Shown: positions 32,875 through 45,893, numbered from the stretch's first letter. The stretch is DNA of 64,000 nucleotides from Strongylocentrotus droebachiensis (GCA_035222895.1 JAVYIG010000322.1:581001-645000), one strand, 5' to 3'. Translations and numbers: made by a program. The notes: generated by a model from the sequence alone, not told the origin.

Positions 32875-33830
32875 TCTCGCCTGCGTAGCAAAAAGCGAGA
32901 CATAGGCGCCGCTTTTCCGGTGACGGCGGCGGCGGCGGCGACGGCGACGGCGACGGCGTCAACATCAAAAACTTAACCTAAGGTTAAGTTTTTGAATTTT
33001 TGATATAATTTTTAAAGTATAGGTTCTTAGTCAATGAAACTTTGACTATAGGGTAATCAAGTATCCCCAATCATGTGAGTAGAATTTCAGATCACAAAGT
33101 CAAGGTCAAAGGTCATTTCAGGTCAACAGACTTGGACTATGTTGTAGCATCATCATCAAAAACTTAACCTAAGGTTAAGTTTTTGAATTTTTGATATAAT
33201 TTTGAAAGTATAAGTTCTTAATAGTCAATGAAACTTGGACTATAGGGTTATCAAGTCTCCCCAATCATGTGAGTAGAATTTCAGGTCACTAAGTTAAGGT
33301 CAAATGTCATTTAAGGTCAACAAACTTGGACTTTGTTGTGGCATCAACATCAAGATTTTCAAAATGCTTCTTCTTCGTTATTTTTCAACCGATTTTGATT
33401 CTGATTGTTTCATATGATAGGGCTAGGAGGGGGGTTTAAAACTTCTACACAGAATCGTGAAATTCATTATCTATGCTAATTTATGCAAATTTATTCGAAA
33501 TCACAACAAATGCTTCTTCTCCTTCATTTCTCGACCGATTTTGATTTGGTTTGCTTTATCTGGTAGAGCTAACTTTGGTACACTAAACTTCTACACCAAA
33601 TTTTGAAATTGTTCTTCATTAATTAATAATGGTAATTTATGCAAATTTATTCCAAAAATAACAAAAATTGCTTCTTCTCCCTCATTTCTTGACCGATTTT
33701 GATTTGGTTTGTCTTATCTGGTAGAGCTAAATTTGGAACACTAAACTTCTACACAGCATTGTGAGATTTTGCTCCATTGATTATTTATGGTACTTTATGC
33801 AAATGAAATGAAATTATGTCCCTTCCAGGG
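32875..33830. repeat. Composite dispersed repeat with CGGCGG run and AGGTCA half-sites
   Basis: Begins with a CTCGCCTGCGTAGCAAAAAG / GCGAG hairpin, then (GGCGGC)n to (GACGGC)n at 32920-32960. Two copies of a unit of about 190 bp follow, starting AAAACTTAACCTAAGGTTAAG (32967, 33158). Then come three units of about 130 bp containing TTCTCGACCGATTTTGATTTG (33370-33790). Unit 1 has AGGTCA at 33103-33108, 33110-33115 and 33120-33125. Confidence 0.8.
33103..33125 (+). promoter_or_regulatory. Perfect DR1 plus third AGGTCA half-site
   Basis: AGGTCA-A-AGGTCA is an exact DR1, and a third AGGTCA lies 4 bp further (DR4 spacing). It belongs to a dispersed repeat, so many copies may exist genome-wide. Binding by nuclear receptors is inferred from consensus only. 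Confidence 0.4.
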
Positions 33831-34210
33831 CATCAAATTTTTATTTTTTGACCAGTTCAAAAGTGTACCACATAAAATTTAGGATATTTGTTGTTGCGAG
33901 ATGCGGATGAGCGCTACGTCATTGACGTTCTGGTTTATCATATTGAATTGCGTTATGCAGGCGAGACCGCCGAGAGCGTTTCCCTTGTTTAAAGTTGTAA
34001 TCACTTTATGTATGGGAACTTTGAATTGGCTGAAGTGGTACTGTCACTGTGATGTTGTTTCGGACAACTTTCCCATTTGTTCCAAAACATAAAATGATTA
34101 AAATTTCATTTTTTACCTAAAAATGTATGAGTCAGGACTCAGGAGGGTCTTTTCTCTTTAGAGGACCTACAATAATCACATACTATCCATAATATTTGTT
34201 TGTTTAATAG

Positions 34211-34306
34211 GAGGAGGAACTGTTATCATTGGATAATTCCGCTCAGATCTTTAATGCCTTGTCAGACCTGCCAGGAGTAGTGGATGATATGGATAAACTT
34301 GTTAAG
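34211..34306 (+). CDS. SGSM3: SGSM3 exon 11 (residues 363-394)
   Basis: Acceptor TTAATAG, donor GTAAGA; 32 codons. Reads EEELLSLDNSAQIFNALSDL then PGVVDDMDKLVK. EEEL....NSA.IFN.LSD.P matches SGSM3 immediately after the TBC motifs. Phase 0 at both ends. Confidence 0.95.
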
Positions 34307-35238
34307 GTAAGACACTCACATTCATGCACACTAATCTCTTATGCTCTTTATAAAAGCTCTAATTATATCATTCTTAATTGTTATGTTTATTGTTGTAAGT
34401 CCAATTGAAAGTAAAATGTAATTTCTTAGATGTTTTGTCTGATTCAAGTTCTACTAGGACTATCTGCTTCATACAGAATCTGATATACTGAAATCTATGT
34501 GGTTGGAAATGTATGGGCAAAACACTTTAGACTTGCCTTAATCTAATCTTGTCAGTGTTAATCTTGATCTGTTAATGTATTCATATTTTCTCTGTATTAA
34601 TATGAGTATTGTGTATGTTAATTATGTTACAATGACTTTTATTAGTATCATTATTACAATAACATGTGATATTGTAATGAGCTACTTTTTTTCTACATGT
34701 ATTACAATCATTATTTAATTGCTCTCTTTTGCTGCTTTAACACTCATGTGTCTTTATTTATACATTCTCATCAGGCACTATTCACAAATCTATTGGGAGT
34801 GCAATAACATTAACTCTAATGTTTAGGGATATTACTGTGATTACGAATATTCCCCTTTAAATGCAAAATTTTCATCAACTGAAAGAAGAAAAAAATGTTT
34901 ATAATACATGCATTCATTTACAATTTTGTTGCGTGTACATGAAGGTGTTACTTCATTTACATAGTGCAGGGTCCCATGTAAAGGCTTATCATACTGTTTA
35001 CTTACACCATAACAAACTATATTTTCTTGTTGCCATGGTGATATTCTGATGACGTACATTTATTACTTCCTGCTCATTTACATATGAAAGGAACACAACA
35101 CCCGTAAAGTGACAAAAGCATCACCAGCTGTCTATATTTATACAGTGTTATCAATATAGCTGGGGGGTTTTACACTTGACTGATTTTAAATACTCTGAAT
35201 GTAAATCAATTAACCCTACAACCCTGGTAGTCCTACAT

Positions 35239-35488
35239 AAGGCTTGTCTTCATCAGCTTGAGTTTGCCAAATAACCCGCTAATTTCAGACTTGGGATATT
35301 ATCCCGAAGCTCAAAATTGCGTTTTCACCAGACCGATACGCTCATCACAAAGTAGCTCGGACTAGCACAAATTAGCCCGCTATTTCCCAAATAGCAGGAT
35401 ACTTTGGAAACAACACCAAGATTTCTCAGGATATTTTCTCGACCAAATATCCCGCTAATTGCAACTGCGGGCTGATGAAGTCGGCCTA
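35239..35488. mobile_element. Long-TIR MITE, copy B
   Basis: The left AAGGCTTGTCTTCATCAGCT and the right GCTGATGAAGTCGGCCTA are inverted, and the interior has the same CCCGCTA/TAGC and GGGATATTT modules as 15861-16188. It is shorter, with a deleted right portion. Confidence 0.75.
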
Positions 35489-37079
35489 TGGTGTAGGCTT
35501 AAACCCCCTTCTCTCATAATCTTCTATCTGTATTAAAGTTTTATTTAACAAAGTGTTATAATTAATCCTCCGTCTTAGATTACTGTTATCAATCTAATTA
35601 CCCTGTAATCTCTATAAAGCATTTCAATTTCAGATGAGAATAAATGTATTTGAGTAACCTGTAGTGATCAAATGGTACAATCTGAAATTCTTAAAGAAAA
35701 ACAAAATTCCAAATCACCATGTAAGTGCATTATTTTATTATTATTTACTTAAAGGAATATATTTCAGTGTGCTTGAATCATGACAGTTATAGAGTGTCAA
35801 ATAGTGCAGCCAGATGCTAGCTTGCCGGAATTAATTTTAAATCAAAAGTGTTATGGTGTTGGACCATTCCATTGAGACACGAGGGGGTAATTACACCTCT
35901 TCATATACCAGTCCGTAGAAATAAACATTGTATTGTGTAGATTAACTGATAGTATCTATTTTATTTCTCAAAAATGGAAACAAAATAATCACTTACTTGC
36001 GTAAGAAATATTCCTACATATATCAGCTGTACATTCCACACTGTAAATCAATTATTGTTTTTCAGGAGAAAAAAAATGAATGAAGTAAAACTGTATCAGG
36101 TGGTTCATAAAATAACCTCAGTATAATGTACATAGTCTTTATTTATTAAAATCAAAAGTGAAATACAAAGTGTCACATTTATACAATTTTGAAAGAATAC
36201 TGACATATTGTTATTCACATAGTTCACCTATATCGATGGATCTATTTAAATTTCAGCCTTAAGAAAAGAAATAAATTTCTTTTTCTAATACATTTTTACA
36301 AGCCAAGCTATCAAACATAGCACTACATACATCTCACATACATTTGCAATAAAATTATTTGAGTCTAACATTTTCATGATTATTCATGTCAATATATGCT
36401 CAGCGGTACTACATGTACATGTACATGTTCTTAGGGTTTATGCCCAGAGGTACCAAATGTGATGCAGACTTACATATTTGCAGTATGAGTGATGGAGCTT
36501 ACAGAATAATCAAATCCCACAAGTGGACTCCACACTAGAATGTCATTATCCCATAGGAATTATTTACAATGTCAACATTGGGGTTTGGATGATATTAGCA
36601 TAACCTGTACATGGCATTGTCTTCTAAATGTCACTGCATATTTTAATATCAATCTTTCTGCCTTGATGTATTTGCTTTACCTCCCTCTTTCAATAATATT
36701 ACCAACCCATGCAAATTCAAATAAGTGGACTGGTTACCAAATCTTATGATAATGAGTGTAATATACTCTGTGCAGTTGGAATATTTTAAGGGATTATATC
36801 CTTTCCCAAGCTGACCAAGATAAAAAAGGAAGGGGGCTGATTTACCAAGTTGCATGTAAGTGTGAATACTTATTGTCAAAGGCTAATTAGTAATAAACAT
36901 TCATTGTCAACTGCATTAAAAAAGAAGAAGATATGTCTAGTACATTATGAGCTTTTGTTTATTATATTTGCACATTATGTTTGTTTGAAATACATGTACA
37001 TTGCATTTAACCAGTTTAATTCTTTAAATAAGATAGGGGTGATAAGATAAATAAAAAATATTCTAAAAATAATAAAAAC

Positions 37080-37290
37080 GTGCCAGTTCAGGCCAATTGC
37101 TACGTCGTCTTGAAATTGATTCCGTCCCCTACCCCTCTGACATCAACCGGATGTAGACTTAAGGTATCATGGAATAACCTCTATATTTATGCAAATAAGG
37201 GAGACACGTGTCGTAGGCCATGCCATTCCACTCATCTCCCCTGCCTGTAGGCCGAGTGAGGATCCATTGCTATGAATCAGTGATGGGAAC
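37080..37290. promoter_or_regulatory. GC-balanced intronic segment, candidate enhancer
   Basis: Distinct from the AT-rich surroundings. It carries ATGCAAAT-type TTATGCAAATAA (POU octamer), ACCGGATGT (ETS-like) and ACACGTGT (E-box) within 150 bp. No cross-species comparison was possible. Confidence 0.25.
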
Positions 37291-40200
37291 GAAAACAGCT
37301 GGCAAACATTTGATCAGTTTACTAATTCTCCTATTAGATCCACTTACATTTTTTTGTTGGGCCGTGGTAGGGTCAATGTCGGGATGAAGGATTGGTAATT
37401 CAGATTGCAGGCTGTGGACGGATTCTTAATTAATTGGAATAAATCATGGTGAACTCTAACATGGACAGCTCCAATAAACTTTTAGCTGCCCTCCAAAATA
37501 ACAAGGTAGAATATAATCTGAATTTTTATACAAAATTAATTCACCTGTTAAAATATTGGATTTTACCGGGCAAATCTACATGTTGGCGATACAGATCTTG
37601 CATACAGTGTCACATACCTAAAGTGTTTGTTAATTGACGTACCTGTTTGTGAATAGTGTGCATTGCCTGTACTAAATTTGACATGTTTCTGCTCAAACGT
37701 TACATCTCCTTGATAGTCGGCAGTAAGGATACATTTAAATGTCGAAGATCAGGTGTGTATTGGACCTGAATGTTTTAATTGTACGGTGAGTCAAGGAATT
37801 CATGTCATCAAATCTATTTTAGAATCAGCACTTTTATTCTTGGGGTTAGATATGGTATAGTTACTTACCGTTGCTTTTAATTTTTCATCTTCCTAAATAT
37901 TTGAAATTCTACTCGGTATATTCATTCCTGGCCTTTTTTTTGTTGTACTTTACATGTACTACCATGAAAAGTGGAGATTGTTTCCTGAGCTGTCCACATT
38001 TAAAGCATGCATCATGACTGGCATTCTTTTATGATATCATTAAAAAAAATAGGGGATGGGGGCTTGATATTGAATACAAGCTATTTCCACCACTTTGGGG
38101 AACCTTAAAATGCACAATCTAATGCTTGTGCAGCTGATAATTATTTGTTTAGATTAGAAGAGAACTTATTAATATAGAATTCCGCTAATTGGTCGATATT
38201 TGATCAAAGAAATAGCTATAGTTAATTTAGATTTATAGCCAGCAAGAATGACAAAATCGTAACAACAACAACAAATACATTAGATAATTGCTTTCCAGTA
38301 TAATTACTGAACTGTTTTTTTGTTAAAATTCTCTCGTGAATTAACAGGCTTGCCTGCATAATCTGTACCTTGTTTGTGTGCGTTTGGGAAATATAAGGCT
38401 GCTTTATTTTTTATTGTTTATATACAATATGAATGTACATGTATGGTCTTTTGTAAAGCATATGTAAAGTGAATTATGTTGCGGCATTGAGGTTTGTGTG
38501 GAATATATTGTATTGGGATAGTCTCTATGAAAATATTCTACATATACTAGAAACTGAAATGCTCTGAATCTGTGCTTTAAATTACACAATATTTACACAA
38601 TATTCTGAAAGCCAAAAGAATATTCAGTCTATATATTATATGAGTCCTCTTCTGGCTCTTCTCCAGAGCATATATTATTAGTTGATAATTTATATACATG
38701 TATTTCTCGGATAACTGGACATTCCAAAAAGATATGTAAGATGTATTGCTGATTAAAAACACCATTGATATGCATTGAAGACGCATGTCAATGGATAATT
38801 GTGAAGAATGATTGATTTTCCTCATTCAAACACACTATACATGTACATGTAGACCTTTATAGGACACATGAACATTAAATGTAAATACACCTGTAGATAT
38901 ACATGTACAGGTTTGCTCGCTGTAGTAACATACAGTGTAAAACATTACTACTTTTACACATTGAGTTTCCAGGATATTTTTTATATTTGGTTATACACAG
39001 GTACATGTGAATGTTATCAATTTCATTAGTCTACAGTTTATGTTTTTTTTAATTGTGTTGTTTGTCAGTCTTGTTTCTGTTATGCCTTCTTTCACAGATG
39101 GTTGAATGATTTCTTCAGCTTTATCTCTTACCTTTTGGGAATCTTTATTTTCTAAAGATTCTTTTTCTTTCAATTATATGCACTTTTCAGTAATACAGCT
39201 CTCTGGAACTAGCCTTTCTGGTTTTCCTGTGTCTAGACTTGCATTTTTTGACATTTTCTTTTCAATGTAGTGAATGAACACTTTCTTTTTTTTCCCTCTC
39301 TTTTATTCTCTTTTTGTCTACATGATCTTTTGCTACATATATCTTCTCTACTTGGACAATAATCAATAACACTTTCACAGAAATATGAGGTGTGTATTTT
39401 TTTCAGTATTTCATCAGCTATTACTGAGAATCATTTCTTTGTTTCTCTTTTAGGCTACCATATCACCCTTCATTTAGAATAGACCTCAATGGAGCATGTC
39501 TCTACCCTTTCATGTATATTGGTAGATTAACAATATTTGGGTATTTCTGTGCGATATAATGGAGTTGCCACTTGCCAGGGCATGCATGGTGATCATGGTG
39601 TACTTACAATAATAAGTTTACTTATTTTGAAATCTTAACCTTTTTTCAGTCTTCTTTTTTTAAATCAGTGAAAATGATACAGCATGTTCATTTACATTCC
39701 TGAAGCAAACCCATGGCCCTATTCACACAGTGTAATAAAATGTCACAGATAAGCAGTGAATCAACCTAAACTTTATTTTAGTGAAAATATTTGTGTTATC
39801 TCATGAAATCTTTATTTTGCTCAAGTTAATGAACCTTGCCCCTTTAATCGTTCGTCAAGTTTGAATGGGATATCCACAAATAAAGCCTATTTCAGAGTGA
39901 TTTTATAAAAGTTAAAGGGGAAGATTTAACCTTCAATCATTTGATCAAAAAGGAATGTTTTGCCTAATATATATCTTGTGGAAAGAAGGACGAGCGTGAC
40001 ATATAATTTATTCCCTGTAAACAAATATATTCTAACCAAACAGTATTTTGTGCCAAGCTTATACTATTGGAATCAAAGCATGCATGGTCTTTGTTAGGCG
40101 GGGAAAGATGTTGTATCAATTTACATGTATGCACAAGTACTAGAATTGGTATTAATCTTGTAAATGCTTGGAAAGCGGAAAGTAGTTGTTCTGCCCCCCC

Positions 40201-41388
40201 CCCCCCCCCCCCCCCTCTGGTAGTGGAAAAAAACACATCTCTAACTGTTTAATGTTATTTGTATTTGGGAAAGAAAAACAGGCATGCATGTCCTTGATGT
40301 ATCTTCACTTTGCATCTTGATTGTTTAGAATGCCTTCAAATAACCCTTTCATAGTACCCATTAACCATATTCTAACATCTTATTGTTTCAATCTAGCTGT
40401 GAATGGGTTTATTAGAGTATTGTAATACATAGATATGATCAGTATGTGTAATATCTTGTTTTTAGAGCCAGTGAGGTGTTTGTTTTACATGCAATTGATG
40501 CCTTTCTGTGCGATCTCAACAGACAAGATGTAGACTAGATAGAAAAGTCAGTACCACCGCAGTCAATTAGTACATGTTGGGACAAACATGTTGCATGTTG
40601 AATGTTGTTGGTAGGATCATAATCTACAGTAATCGACCTCAACAAAAATAAAATAAAATATAAAATAAAATATAAATAGGAATTGAGAAACAGATGTTCA
40701 TGTATACCAAGTAAATTACCTGATCCTCTCCCAAAGCAAGTTTTGAATTGTTGTTGTCCATGAAATGATTATCATCTCCTTTTCCTGATCCATCCATGAG
40801 CATGCAAATAACCCTTTTGATCGATCCAGTCATGAATATATGATGATTTGATACTAACAAATATATGATGATTTTAATGTGATAAATGATCTACTATTTG
40901 TGTTTGAGATTATTTCATTCCTTGCCCTCAACACCAATCAACAACTTGGTCTCAATCTGTTATACATGTACATGTACATGATGTACAATCAACAATGGTG
41001 TTTCAATCCTGGATGGATCCAGTATGAGGATACATTCTGTACAGGTTGTAATCTACTGAAATCAAATATATACTTTGAAATAGTGTTGATGCTACCAGAC
41101 CATATTTAGGGAAGTCTTTCATATACCCTGTAGGTCATTGGAAAAGTTGCCATGTTTATACATACTTTCACTTTCATTCAATGGATAACTGAAACTCGTC
41201 TTCCAAAAGTCCCGAATAAGACCTTCAAGCAACTATTGTGTATTATGTAATGATGTATTCGATGGCAGAAATATTTAATTTAAGTCTAGTTAATACCGCT
41301 ATACAGCTATACCATTTGAAGAAATCTTGTGCACTGACATGATTAATGGGAGTGAATTTCATTGAACTATATTTGTTGTCTATTACAG

Positions 41389-41520
41389 ATTGGTATGCGC
41401 CACTCTGCCTCCCTGACAGACATCATCGTGGACACACACAGACGGAAACATCTAGCCTATCTGATGGCTGAACAAGGTGCTATCGTCAACCCAGAATCAG
41501 CAGGAAACCTTCCAAAACAG
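41389..41520 (+). CDS. SGSM3: SGSM3 exon 12 (residues 395-438)
   Basis: Acceptor TATTACAG, donor GTACGG; 44 codons. Reads IGMRHSASLTDIIVDTHRRK, then HLAYLMAEQGAIVNPESAG, then NLPKQ. The SLTD..V.T.RRKHLAYL..[DE]QG block is conserved with human. Its last 33 nt (41488-41520) recur downstream. Phase 0 at both ends. Confidence 0.95.
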
Positions 41521-41930
41521 GTACGGCTAGTTCACCTTACCTCAACCGCTGGTTCAGCTCAGAGGGCAGCAGACATCTTTTAATTATACTTAATAGTAGT
41601 CTATTAGTTTTGTAGTATCCTAGATCACAAATGTTCAACCCATAATTGGCAGAAAACTTGCCAAAACAGGTAACAGTTCACCTTATCTTTAATTGTTGGT
41701 TAGCTCAGAGGGCAGCAGACATACTTTAATGTGTGTATTAATTATTTTAGTTACATCCAAGATGTTCAACCCAGATTTAGCAGAATACCTGCCAAAACAG
41801 GTAACACCTCAATCTTTGGTTCAGCTCAGAGGGCAGCAGGCAACCTAGCTTTAATGTACATATTAGTTTTGTAACATCCAAGATCACAATGTTCAACCCA
41901 GAATTGGCAGAAAACCCTGCAAAACATTTA
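41521..41930 (+). repeat. Tandem array of exon 12 3' end plus donor (3 copies)
   Basis: The last 33 nt of exon 12 recur at 41637-41669, 41768-41800 and, shortened, 41895-41926, at a period of about 130 nt. Copies 1 and 2 keep AAAACAG|GTAACA; copy 3 reads AAAACATTT with no GT. The intronic half of each unit (CAGCTCAGAGGGCAGCAG ...ATTAGTTTTGTA.) is also repeated, so the unit spans exon end plus intron start. Confidence 0.9.
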
Positions 41931-42778
41931 AATATTCTCAATAGTTTGGGTTAATTTTTGAAAACCGTTAAAATTTCTCTCAGTGAATGAATTTACATTG
42001 ACGTCACTAAAGTATTTGTGCAATCATCAACTATTGAAATAGGATTTTTAGAAAAGTAATGACATTTAAAATACCTCTCAGAATTAAATAAATGTGGTCC
42101 TCTCACAGCTATATTCTTGTTTTGTTGGTTTGTTTATTGGGAACCATTTTACTCTCAAACACTGTACAATGCCTTTGGTTGTACCCTTTATATTTTATTT
42201 ACCATTACAGCTCAGGTCATAAAATACAACATGAACTCCCTTTAAATCATCTCGCTATTTTATACTTCCATTTGAATGAGAACTTAAATACCCATGAAAT
42301 ATGCCTCGGTATATACAGCATCCTTGTATTTGAAAGGAACTCTCTTTTTCACTACCAGAGACAGATCCATATCTGTGATTCATTGACCTTGTGTATTCAA
42401 TTGTTGCTGGTAGCTCTTCTAAGTTTTTCCTGCAAAATCAGCTACAATGCAATGCATTTTTTACATCATCATAAAATATGTTTGTGTCTGTGCATTTGTT
42501 TCCAATGAATGAGCAACTGTAAACGAAGCAATTATGAATCCGTGCTGTACTTCTTGTGTTAAGGTTTGTATTCAGCTAGTATTGAGATCATGGTATTTAT
42601 TCTTGTCTTTTTTTCTGCACAAACTGCCTCTGTGCCCTTCAACTTGACTCTTTTACTGTTGTTGACATTGTAAAGACTCAATGTGCAATATGTATGCTCT
42701 GCTCTCTGCTTAGAGGGAACTCTTATCAGATTTTACTGTGTTTTTCCCCCCTTTTGTCTTTCTTTTTTGTTTCTGCAG

Positions 42779-42833
42779 CAAGTGAACAAACGTCAACTAC
42801 AGAGGAGAAAGTCACTGATGGGGGCTCTATTCC
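42779..42833 (+). CDS. SGSM3: SGSM3 exon 13 (residues 439-456)
   Basis: Acceptor TTTCTGCAG, donor GTAAGT; 55 nt. Reads QVNKRQLQRRKSLMGALF. The QRRKS..[TG]ALF motif is shared with human. Phase 0 in, phase 1 out. Confidence 0.94.
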
Positions 42834-43440
42834 GTAAGTATTTGTCCCTTCTACTTCTTTTGTTTTTCTCGGGGAGGGGGGGGGGGGGTGAAGTGGAGAA
42901 AGGATATAAAATTGTAGGAGGGCGTCAAATAAAACTTATATCTTGTTAATTTTTTTCATAGTGGTTTGTGTAACAGTCTTCTTTCAGAGATGTGTGATTC
43001 TGTTTGGTAAATAATTATTACTTGTTTCATCATACTCACAAGAAAGTCATACTTATTCTAATCTGAAAGTTTTACCCAAGTTAGAAAAATGCAGGAATAC
43101 AGTAGAGGGAAGAAGTCCCTCCATCTACTGTAGCTTTGAATTATAATGGAAATGCATTTTAACTGCTATGTATACATTTGAGTTTCATTTTTGTCGTTTT
43201 TTAATCTCTTAAATAAGGTTCTCCACCAACGATTGCTCTGCGGTCAGTTCCTTACATTATTAAAGATAATACCTTACTTCAACCTTAGACCCACTTCTAT
43301 ACCTTTTAATATATAAAACCCAGTGGCATCCCTAACCTTTCATTTTTTATGAAATAAAGCCTGGAGCCATCATTGTCGAAGCGTCTGTCTGATCTTCCCT
43401 CTATCATTTTCAAAATCATTACTTTTGTTTCCACCCACAG

Positions 43441-43571
43441 CTAATCAAGATGACTCTAATGATCTGAAAGCCAAGAACATCCACCAGACAGAGCTTGTAT
43501 CTGATCTCAGAGAAGGTATCCAACAGATCGGAAGACACTTCCAAGCAATCGATCCTAAGAATGCAAAGATA
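43441..43571 (+). CDS. SGSM3: SGSM3 exon 14 (residues 457-500)
   Basis: Acceptor CCACAG, donor GTGAGT. Reads PNQDDSNDLKAKNIHQTELV, then SDLREGIQQIGRHFQ, then DPKNAKI. The LKAKNI.QTELV.DLRE....RHFQ..DPKN block is conserved with human SGSM3. It is predicted helical, linking TBC and SH3. Phase 1 in, phase 0 out. Confidence 0.96.
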
Positions 43572-45458
43572 GTGAGTCAACTAATCTCTCTTCCAGCCTA
43601 GCTATAACCCATGTCTATACCTTGCAGTAAAGAACTGTATTGTTGTGTCCACCTTGCTTTAAAGCCTATCTGCACTAGTTTGGCAAGGAGGGATTAGACC
43701 TCCCTGCCAGGTTGGTCACTGGCAGACTGGCAGGTGATTATCTAATCAAATCAGCTTTCAATGAACATAAGAAAAAGGGGACCATGGGGGATAAAGGGGT
43801 ACCGCTTAGGGATTGATGGCTGTATAGAGGGCGCAAGTAGCTACAAGTAGTGCAGTCCCGCTTTAAGAATTAAGAAGGAGTCTTAACTTTGATTGTTTTA
43901 CTTTAGTTTTAAGTATTATATGTAGGCTCACATATATATTCTTTATTAAGCACATCACAAACATACACACACACACATACCTTCTCACCATGATTTTTTT
44001 TTGGGTAGCTCAAATACTTTGTGTAAGTGTACTCAACTGAAATCTCACTTTCAATGCAATTTTTGTGTAGATGGAAATATATTTCATTATGCACAAAGTC
44101 CAAACCCAGGGGGTCATTGTTGTTGTTTGTTTGTCTCTGCTCCCTAGCTTTATGCATGTATGAGTGCATGGCACTGGCAAATCGATCCAAAGGACTTTTC
44201 CAATAGCCTCCCAGGCTCCTAGTTTTCTCCCAGATACAGAGGGATGATAGTGCCATGGCTGGGGTTTGATGGAAGTTGACCCACAGTCTACCGACACCTC
44301 AAATCTAGACCACAAACCTATCTACCCTTTTTGACAAAGCTACGTATCTTGCTCTAGACATCAACCAAAAATTTTTTTTTTTTAATGAGGGCTCTTTTCA
44401 GATTTTCCCTTAAAAAAATAGCCCCCCTTAATTATTTTGCGGTGGCTATTTTGGAGCTCAGGGGGGCTTTTTTTTTTTAAGGTTGTATTTTTTAAAAACA
44501 CGGTTTTACCAAATATATATACAGTTGTAACGTACATATGTCATGTAGAGTATTGCAGACATTATACAATTTGAAACTAAACTCCCTGAAACCACCTTCA
44601 TGTTTACTCCAGAAAATATTTTTGTTCACTATACACCCTGAAATGCCAAATACTACCTGCACACTCTTATCTGATGTCCACCAGCAAAAAAAAGGGTCTA
44701 GCGCCCTCACATGTGCCTAATTTTGATTCTTGATTCAAACATACTTTTTAGTATCCGGCTGAAACTGTGCAAAGTAGAAGGCAATTTCTATTCAGCTTCT
44801 ATTTTCTATTACCGTGTTAATTAATAATTAATTATTAATTAATAATTGTCCATTCTTGTGTAGGGTATATCATGTAGAAGTATTTAGCAATGTCTCTTTG
44901 GACTTCTAGAAAGCTTTGGATCATTCATCTACATGTAGCTCTAGCCTAGCTGCCATGGCTAAGCATTAAAGATGTTCATGCGTAGGTATATAGTCGTTCG
45001 TAAAGTAGGCAACTTGAAAATCACTACATAACATTGAGCCAACATGTATTACCCTCCCGTGCGTATGTCTGTGTGCTGCCCTCTATATACCCACGCATGT
45101 GTAACTTTAAAGTATTCAAAAAGCTTCTTCCTCTTGGTACCCACCTGGTTTAAAGTGTGGAAAATTTAGTCTTATGTCTTGCCAAAAGATGCGAGTCCTA
45201 TACCTATTTTTGTGACTGATGCACTAGACCACATTGCCTCTGTAGATTTTACAGATGCCTGGCTGGATTGCTCCCCAGGGAGTGGAGAATGTGCATACAT
45301 TGTGTACCGATAAGCCTGAATCCGATGACCGGGTAATAATATATATCTGTAAAGCACTTTGAGAGGGCCTGCGGTCCTGAAAAGCACTATATAAGAACAA
45401 GCTATTATTATTATTACTAGATTGACTAATCTGTTTTGATGTGTTTTGTTTTTAACAG
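43572..45458 (+). other. Intron 14 (1.9 kb)
   Basis: Contains a palindromic TTAATTAATAATTAATTATT stretch (44818-44850) and a SINE-type tail (45310-45418). No coding exon recognised. Confidence 0.85.
45310..45418 (+). mobile_element. SINE 3' end
   Basis: GTAAAGCACTTTGAGAGGGC, then AAAGCACTATATAAGAACAA, then GCTATTATTATTATTA. This is the widely shared SINE/LINE 3' tail with TTA-repeat end. The upstream part (from about 45175) may be the rest of the SINE. Confidence 0.7.
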
Positions 45459-45614
45459 GGTTTGATACCCGACTACTCTCTTGAGAGCCATCAGAAAGAT
45501 CATGAACAGTTTGTGAACATCACGAGAACAAGGAAAAGAAGGGCCAAAGCACTGCTCGACTTTGAGAGGCACGATGATGATGAGTTAGGCTTCAGGAAAA
45601 ATGACATCATCACA
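45459..45614 (+). CDS. SGSM3: SGSM3 exon 15, SH3 start (residues 501-552)
   Basis: Acceptor TTTAACAG, donor GTAAGT; 52 codons. Reads [17 protein letters not shown], then [19 protein letters not shown] and RKNDIIT. ALLDFE..DDDELGF is the RT-loop of the SH3 domain with its acidic ligand-binding residues. Near-identical in human. Phase 0 at both ends. Confidence 0.97.
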
Positions 45615-45639
45615 GTAAGTTGTATTCCTCTCAGTTTGT

Positions 45640-45842
45640 CTTGACTCTCTCTTTCTCCCTCTTGTCTCTCTTTCTCTCCTTTTCTCCCTCCGTCTCTCTG
45701 TCATTCTCTCTCTGTCTCCCTGTCACTCTCTCTGTCACTCTCTCTGTCTCTCTCTGTCTCTTCCTTTGTCTCTCTCTGTCTCTTCCTTCCTCTCTCCTTT
45801 CTCTTTCTTCCTCTCTCCCTTTCTACCCCTCTACCCCCCCCC

Positions 45843-45892
<50 letters not shown>
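45640..45892 (+). repeat. CT-rich tract after exon 15
   Basis: About 250 nt of CTCT, TGTCTCTC and CCCCCC-interrupted pyrimidines on the sense strand, starting 25 nt after the exon 15 donor. Confidence 0.9.

Positions 45893-45893
<1 letters not shown>

Larger units (their letters stand above)
32131..34210 (+). other. Intron 10 (2.1 kb), SINE tail, SINE and NR-site repeat
   Basis: Holds a SINE 3' tail (32185-32255), a tRNA-derived SINE (32551-32715) and the composite repeat at 32875-33830. No coding exon seen. Confidence 0.85.
34307..41388 (+). other. Intron 11 (7.1 kb)
   Basis: The longest internal intron. It holds a second long-TIR MITE (35239-35488), ACATGTACATGTACATG at 36411-36428 and 40970-40983, a poly-C run near 40195-40215, and a more GC-balanced stretch at 37080-37280. 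Otherwise AT-rich with no gene visible. Confidence 0.9.

Noticed and set aside
42092..42508. 138-codon open frame in intron 12
   Set aside because: Residues typical of random AT-rich translation (many Leu, His, Cys, Ile). No similarity recognised.
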